The position numbers and the translations under genes are program-made. Shown here in pieces: positions 53,286-57,679 of a DNA stretch of 57,679 bases. The notes under the pieces were generated by a model, which saw only the letters and a list, made by a program, of their open reading frames with translations, had not been told where the DNA came from and ran no database searches. The stretch is from Candidatus Zhuqueibacterota bacterium (lineage in GTDB: Bacteria; Zhuqueibacterota; Zhuqueibacteria; Zhuqueibacterales; Zhuqueibacteraceae), in the NCBI GenBank assembly GCA_022616415.1, contig JAKEEU010000054.1:1-57679 (forward strand), in the 5' to 3' direction. The first letter of the stretch is position 1. Each line of letters begins with the position of its first letter.

Positions 53286-53697
53286 ATGGCAAAATATCGC
53301 AACGAGCTGCCGCAACTGTCCGGCGGCATTTTTCTCACCGACGGCGGCATTGAAACGACTCTTGTTTTTCACGAAGGCTTGGAGTTGCCCCACTTCGCCG
53401 CCTTTCATTATCAACTGCGCGCATCCCACGCATTTTGAAAGCACGTTGGCTGCCGGTGAGCCGTGGGTGGAAAGAATTCGCGGCCTCCGCGCCAATGCCT
53501 CGACCAAGAGCCATGCCGAGCTGAATGAGAGCGCGGAGCTTGACGAAGGCAATCCGGCGGAATTGGGCCGCCAGCACCGCGAACTCCTGGGCAAATTGAA
53601 AAGCTTGAATGTTCTCGGCGGCTGCTGTGGAACGGATCATCGCCACGTTGAAGAAATTTGCAAGAGTGTGTTGCGTTACAAACTTTCAGAAGTTTAA
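53286..53697 (+). pseudogene. Homocysteine S-methyltransferase, internally deleted
   Basis: From ATG 53286 the first 44 codons read LSGGIFLTDGGIETTLVFHE and ELPHFAAFHYQL, the start of a homocysteine S-methyltransferase. One frame over, from about 53412, comes INCAHPTHFE, RIRGLRANASTKSHAEL and VLGGCCGTDHRHVEEICK, whose GGCCGT is the zinc-binding cysteine motif at the end of the family. About 180-200 central residues are missing. The join is at about 53408-53415. The ribosome binding site AAGGAGG is intact. The family transfers methyl groups to homocysteine; this copy is dead. Confidence 0.87.
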
Positions 53698-53707
53698 CAG
53701 GATTAAC

Positions 53708-54619
53708 ATGAAATACTCTGACATTGAAAACGCCATTGAAAAAGAAAACCTCACAATCTCTGCGGTGGACGGATTTCGTTTGGCAGCCACACTTTTTCGA
53801 GGGCGGACCGATGATGAGCCGTTGGCGATCATCGCCGCGGCAACGGCGGTGCAACGGAGCTATTACGAAAAGTTCGCGCAGTTTCTCGCGCAAAACGGTT
53901 TTCATGCGTTGACGTTCGATTATCGCGGCATCGGCAGCTCGCGGCCTGAAAACCACAAAGGCTTTCACGCCGAAATGCACGAATGGGGCGCGTTGGATTT
54001 GGCCGGCGTGATCGATTGGATCACGGCAGTGGTTGCGCCCAGCCAAATCTTGCTCGTTGGCCATAGCGTGGCCGGGCAAATTTTCCCGTTCGCAAAAAAT
54101 AATCATCGCGTCAGCGCCGCTTATTTTGTGGCCTCGCAAAGCGCATATTGGAAGTTGTGGAACGGCAAAGAGCGCGCCACGGTTTTTGCGCTTTGGCACT
54201 TTTCCATTCCGCTCGCCACAAAACTATTTGGCTATCTTCCCGGTTGGGTATTGGGCAATGGCGAAGATTTGCCTGCTGGCGTTGCACGCGAATGGGCGCG
54301 CTGGGCCCGCCACCCGGATTACCTCCTCAGCCACGACGTCAGTGTGTGGAAAAAATTTCAGCGCGTGAATATTCCGCTGAAATTCATGAGCTTCACCGAT
54401 GATGCGCTCATTGCCCCCAAACGCGCCGTGCAAGCTATCGCAAGCTGGTACGGCAGTGCGGATAAAGAATACCGGCATATTCACCCCAAAGAAATCGGCG
54501 CCAAAGCCATCGGCCATTTCGGATTCTTTCGCGAGTCGTTTCGAGAGACTTTATGGCAGGAGGCCTTGGCGTGGCTGAAAACGCGTGCGTTTGCAACTGC
54601 AATATATACGAAGTCCTAG
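53708..54619 (+). CDS. Alpha/beta hydrolase (S33/serine aminopeptidase-like)
   Basis: 303 residues without a signal peptide. FHALTFDYRGIGSSRPENHK, QILLVGHSVAGQIFPFAKNN with nucleophile Ser in GHSVAG, and FMSFTDDALIAPKRAVQAIA with the acid are as in serine aminopeptidase-like hydrolases, including a lid segment rich in Trp. The start ATG 53708 is chosen because upstream residues belong to the methyltransferase wreck. It is followed by a REP-like element at 54641. Confidence 0.83.
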   Translation: MKYSDIENAIEKENLTISAVDGFRLAATLFRGRTDDEPLAIIAAATAVQRSYYEKFAQFLAQNGFHALTFDYRGIGSSRPENHKGFHAEMHEWGALDLAGVIDWITAVVAPSQILLVGHSVAGQIFPFAKNNHRVSAAYFVASQSAYWKLWNGKERATVFALWHFSIPLATKLFGYLPGWVLGNGEDLPAGVAREWARWARHPDYLLSHDVSVWKKFQRVNIPLKFMSFTDDALIAPKRAVQAIASWYGSADKEYRHIHPKEIGAKAIGHFGFFRESFRETLWQEALAWLKTRAFATAIYTKS

Positions 54620-54640
54620 TGTACTGCAACCATGAATTAT

Positions 54641-54763
54641 GTAGCCCCCGCCCCTTGTCCCGCCCCGTCTCCTTAGCTTTTTACGGAAGCGGGACGGGGT
54701 GGGCGGCTGTTCAAGTACCAATCTGCGCTATTCCAGCAGCGACCCACAAGGGGTCGGGACTAC
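54641..54763. mobile_element. MITE/REP-like element, copy 2 with target repeats
   Basis: The ends GTAGCCCCCGCCCCTTG and CAAGGGGTCGGGACTAC match the 81-bp element at 6414-6494. The centre is longer and contains an inner inverted pair, CCGCCCCGTC and GACGGGGTGGGC. A 9-base direct repeat AGTGTACTG lies at 54618-54626 and 54779-54787, like a target duplication with about 15 extra bases at either side. Confidence 0.75.
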
Positions 54764-54817
54764 AAAATTTAACGTAACAGTGTACTGGTCAAGTCATAAC
54801 CCTGATGAGTAAACTGA

Positions 54818-56185
54818 ATGGAGAAAACGATGCAGGCGTTATTGAAAACCACAGCGGAACGAGCCATCGGCTACTTGGAAAAGTTGGATGCACGTCGGGT
54901 TGCGCCGAGCGCCGAGGCTGTCGCAAATTTGTCACGATTCGATGAGTCGCTGCCGGAGGAACCGGTCGCGCCGGAGGCCGTCTTGCAATTGCTCGATGAA
55001 ATCGGTTCACCGGCAACCATGGCGATGGCCGGGCCGCGCTTCTATGGCATGGTTATAGGCGGCTCGCTGCCCGCAGCGCTGGCGGCAAATTGGCTCGCCA
55101 CGACGTGGGATCAAAACACGGGATTGTATAAATTAACTCCCGGAACCGCATATCTCGAAATCGTCGCGCTGCGGTGGTTGCTCGAGGTCTTGAATCTTCC
55201 GCCTAAAAGCGGCGCCGCATTCGTCACTGGTGCAACAGTGGCAAACTTTACGGCGCTCGCGGCAGCGCGTCACGCCGTTCTAAAGCGCGCCGGATGGAAT
55301 GTCGAGGCGGATGGATTGTTCGGCGCGTCGCCGATCACCGTCATCGTCGGTGCAGAAGCGCATCCAACGCTGTTCAAATCTCTTGGATTGCTCGGCCTCG
55401 GCAGAAGTCGTGTCGTCAAAATTCCCGTCGATGACCAGGGTCGCATGCGCGTCGAGGCGCTTCCCAAAATCTCCGGCCCGACGATTATTTGCGCGCAGGC
55501 GGGCAACGTCAACACCGGCGCATTCGATCCCATCGATCAGATTTGCCGCATTGCCCACGACGGCGGCGCCTGGGTGCACGTCGATGGCGCTTTCGGATTG
55601 TGGGCTTCGGCAGCGCCTTCTCGCGCGTATCTCACCAAGGGAATTCGGAACGCCGATTCATGGGCAACCGATGCGCACAAATATCTCAACGTGCCGTATG
55701 ATTGCGGGTTGGCGTTTGTGCGCAACGCCGAGGCGCTGCGAGCAGCAATGGCGATTACCGCAGAGTATCTACCGACCGAAGGCCCGGAGCGCAATCCTTC
55801 GGATTATACGCCGGAGCTATCACGGCGGGCGCGCGGCGTGGAAGTATGGGCAGCTTTGCGCAGCCTGGGAAGAAAGGGTTTGGCCGATCTTATTGAGCGC
55901 ACCTGCCGCCACGCCAGACGATTTGCCGAAGGGCTAAGCGCCGCCGGTTTTCAAATTCTCAATGAAGTGGTTTTGAATCAGGTTTTGGTTTCATTCGGAG
56001 ATGCAGAGAAGACGAATCGCGTCATCGCTGAAATTCAAGTTGATGGCACGTGTTGGTGCGGCGGCACGGTGTGGCAGGGAAAAACGGCGATGCGTATCAG
56101 CGTATCTTCCTGGGCAACGACAGAAGCGGATGTTGAGCGTAGTTTGGAGGCGATGATTCGGATAGCGAGAAAACATACATTCTGA
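54818..56185 (+). CDS. PLP-dependent decarboxylase-like enzyme (group II)
   Basis: 455 residues of the aromatic-L-amino-acid/glutamate decarboxylase-like fold. AGPRFYGMVIGGSLPAALAA, TTWDQNTGLYKLTPGTAYLE, GAAFVTGATVANFTALAAAR, VHVDGAFGLWASAAPS and SWATDAHKYLNVPYDCG, with the Schiff-base lysine, are characteristic. Some members of this subfamily act as aminotransferases, so the reaction is not certain. ATG 54818 lies after the MITE-like element; GAATGGAGAA supplies a weak ribosome binding site. No partner genes. Confidence 0.85.
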   Translation: MEKTMQALLKTTAERAIGYLEKLDARRVAPSAEAVANLSRFDESLPEEPVAPEAVLQLLDEIGSPATMAMAGPRFYGMVIGGSLPAALAANWLATTWDQNTGLYKLTPGTAYLEIVALRWLLEVLNLPPKSGAAFVTGATVANFTALAAARHAVLKRAGWNVEADGLFGASPITVIVGAEAHPTLFKSLGLLGLGRSRVVKIPVDDQGRMRVEALPKISGPTIICAQAGNVNTGAFDPIDQICRIAHDGGAWVHVDGAFGLWASAAPSRAYLTKGIRNADSWATDAHKYLNVPYDCGLAFVRNAEALRAAMAITAEYLPTEGPERNPSDYTPELSRRARGVEVWAALRSLGRKGLADLIERTCRHARRFAEGLSAAGFQILNEVVLNQVLVSFGDAEKTNRVIAEIQVDGTCWCGGTVWQGKTAMRISVSSWATTEADVERSLEAMIRIARKHTF

Positions 56186-56298
56186 ATCACAAGAGAATTC
56201 TCGGGAGAAAAATCCGCGAGCTGTTCCACTTTCGTGATGAAGCAAGGTTTTTGACTGTTCGTTTGGTGGAATTCCCGTGTGGAGAGTTTTCAGCGCGA

Positions 56299-56738
56299 TG
56301 ACAAAAAAAATCAGCAACATATTGCCGCCATTTTTTTCACGTTCTTTCTGTCGCTTGCCGCAAACTTGCAAGCCCAGGCTTATTATCCCACGCAAACCGG
56401 CAATCGTTGGGATTACGTGCGCAAGCAATGGTGGGCGGGCGCGACCGACACGACGCAGGGCTTCAAAACAGTGCGCGTGATCGGTGATATATTGATGCCG
56501 AACGGCAAGTCAAGCTTTCCGACAAATTCGGGCCGGTGAATTTTTTCACTCCTGGCGAGCCGCCCGGTTTGCGTTTTACTTCGGAAGCCGTGGCAGGCTG
56601 CCTCATTGACGGAATAGAATGCGGCGCCACCACCGGCGTGAACGAGCCGGCGGTGCCGATCAAAACTTTCACGCTGGCGCAGAACGGTCGCGTTCAGGCG
56701 CGTAACGAAGCGCCGTCGCCTGCAACGCGGTGTTAGCC
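56299..56738 (+). pseudogene. Secreted type IX-like protein, wrecked
   Basis: The start reads MTKKISNILPPFF and then, one frame over, FLSLAANLQAQAYYPTQTGN and RWDYVRKQWWAGATDT, a signal peptide and mature start familiar from KSB1-type secreted proteins. After MPNGKSSFPTNSGR the frame stops. A second frame from about 56536 gives KTFTLAQN, the FTLAQN linker that normally precedes the C-terminal sorting domain. Then it runs into the hairpin at 56678-56738 and stops. The protein thus has a start frameshift, an internal deletion and no C-terminal domain. Confidence 0.65.
56678..56738. other. attC-like recombination hairpin
   Basis: CGCGTTCAGGCG at 56689-56700 pairs with CGCCTGCAACGCG at 56717-56729, leaving one extra-helical base in the second arm, as in integron attC sites. 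GTTAGCC at 56732-56738 resembles the R' core GTTRRRY, and GCAGAAC at 56678-56684 only loosely resembles RYYYAAC. No integron integrase is in the window. It may instead be a degenerate repeat. Confidence 0.4.
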
Positions 56739-56744
56739 TGCGCC

Positions 56745-57533
56745 CTACGAATTGAAAACCTTGCCTGCATACTTGTTTGCCCAGACTTGATGACGGTTGT
56801 ACCAAACGGGCGATGATTGTCCAAGTTTTGCAATTTGTCTCGGATGAGCAAGAGGCAATACTTCCATCTGTTTACAATTAATTTGTGCGATATAAGGCTT
56901 TCCATAGGGTTGACCATCACGCATGAAATCTGCGAGCCGCTTCCATCGTAGATCGAAGTGTGCGAGAAACCATTGAATAGGTTTGTCACCGAGCAAAATC
57001 AAAGTGTTCGCGCCCGACTCTTGAAGTTCATCACAAAAGGCGCCGCGACGCTTTTCATCTGTGAGCGCCGTTGGCACAGGTGGGACTGTAGGCTTCGGTA
57101 ATCCATGCTTTTTGGCAGCAGAAGAATATGCACGTTCAATGGCTTTGCTTTGGGCGGGGTTTACGCAACTGTGAGGCACTAAATCGCATAACCACGCATC
57201 AGCGCGCGACAATCCCAAGGGCTTCAAAATTAAATCATCGAGAGCGACACCAGAAGGGCCGTTGTATTGTTGATTTGCTGGCACAAGTTTACCGAGTTTT
57301 TGCGGTACAGCAATCTTCTGAATTATGGCTTCAGCGTTATCACCACGCCAAAATATATAAGGCTCACTGGCAACGGCAAGAGCATTTACGATGATTGTGT
57401 TATCTGCTCCTATCCAACGAGCATGAACCGCGCTGGCATAAACGCCCAATACAAACACACGTTTTTGAGCACGGTCTACTTGTACGACTTCTTGAACCGG
57501 TTGCCCGAACGGAAATGCACCGATAGATATCAT
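56745..57533 (-). CDS. Uracil-DNA glycosylase superfamily-like protein
   Basis: 262 residues from ATG 57533. RVFVLGVYASAVHARWIG, then NGPSGVALDDLILKPLGLSR, LCDLVPHSCVNPAQSKAI and MEVLPLAHPRQIAKLG resemble the uracil-DNA glycosylase fold (an alpha/beta layer, a pocket and a late HP motif). Base-excision specificity is uncertain; it may act on other substrates. The frame stays open upstream of the ATG, with ARFKYSDSQVVSYM, to the intron junction near 57577, so the true N-terminus was probably beyond it. No other gene is beside it in the window. Confidence 0.65.
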   Translation of the reverse strand: MISIGAFPFGQPVQEVVQVDRAQKRVFVLGVYASAVHARWIGADNTIIVNALAVASEPYIFWRGDNAEAIIQKIAVPQKLGKLVPANQQYNGPSGVALDDLILKPLGLSRADAWLCDLVPHSCVNPAQSKAIERAYSSAAKKHGLPKPTVPPVPTALTDEKRRGAFCDELQESGANTLILLGDKPIQWFLAHFDLRWKRLADFMRDGQPYGKPYIAQINCKQMEVLPLAHPRQIAKLGQSSPVWYNRHQVWANKYAGKVFNS

Positions 57534-57576
57534 GTAACTGACGACCTGAGAATCGCTGTATTTGAAACGAGCAGGC

Positions 57577-57679
57577 GGCGCGGTAGGGGTGCCGGTTTCC
57601 CGGCACCGCCCCGCACAGATCCCGCCGTGCAGTTTTCCAGCAACGGGCTCTTCAGTGATACTCGCTCCCGCAATCCGGC
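57577..57679 (-). other. 3' end of a group II intron (domains V-VI)
   Basis: On the minus strand GAGCCCGTTGCTGGAAAACT followed by GCACGGCGGGATC (57650-57618) folds as a 33-base domain V with the AGC triad, a GAAA loop and a stem. Downstream, GGCGGTGCCGGGAAACCGGC and CACCCCTACC (57610-57582) form domain VI with a likely branch-point A. The rest, including any reverse transcriptase, is outside the window. The junction, near 57577, lies inside the open frame of the glycosylase-like gene. Confidence 0.65.

Overview
The window looks like a chromosomal segment of an uncultivated bacterium of the FCB or candidate division KSB1 kind. This is an inference from three things: a large secreted subtilase ending in a FlgD-like, type IX-style C-terminal domain; a compact rpsU-rpoD pair with a short sigma factor of 298 residues; and dense, mosaic palindromic intergenic repeats. 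No rRNA, functional tRNA or CRISPR array was seen. Base composition is moderate and most genes have purine-rich ribosome binding sites.

Layout. 1-5373 holds an epimerase, a cyclase-like lipoprotein, a frameshifted acetyltransferase and a class III aminotransferase, separated by repeats. 5400-10050 is an accessory island. A KilA-N gene, surrounded and interrupted by related GAATTC-centred palindromes, lies directly before a giant TIR-WD40-Roc GTPase-TIR protein that looks like an immune sensor and effector. 10130-13972 contains SRPBCC and MmcQ genes that were duplicated around a DinD/BRO-like gene. 14422-16672 has a SnoaL-SnoaL-truncated haemoglobin fusion followed by a GlxA-type regulator. 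16909-32781 is more ordinary: membrane proteins, an MFS carrier, rpsU-rpoD, a sensor kinase, threonine aldolase with a solute-binding protein, the subtilase and a sigma-54 activator.

32782-46205 is a defence island. It has a retropepsin-like protein, a UvrD/PD-(D/E)XK helicase-nuclease with a cysteine cluster, an overlapping operon of two adenine methylase-like proteins and a GIY-YIG/SF2 helicase, the wreck of a type III restriction system, antitoxin-like genes and fragments of a PLD protein and an outer-membrane protein. 46616-57679 holds secreted enzymes (haloperoxidase-like, Tat nitroreductase-like, alpha/beta hydrolases, a methyltransferase with a signal peptide), a homocysteine methyltransferase wreck, a PLP decarboxylase-like enzyme, a truncated secreted protein ending at an attC-like hairpin, and a uracil-DNA-glycosylase-like gene whose 5' end meets the 3' end of a group II intron.

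Two themes recur. Several genes keep both ends but have lost the middle (type III res, homocysteine methyltransferase, haloperoxidase and, near its end, the DUF4287 gene). Small palindromic elements also lie inside or at the edges of genes, including one translated in frame in the TIR protein and one built into the KilA-N coding sequence. The KilA-N palindrome family and the TIR-WD40-Roc-TIR protein are the best candidates for undescribed biology.
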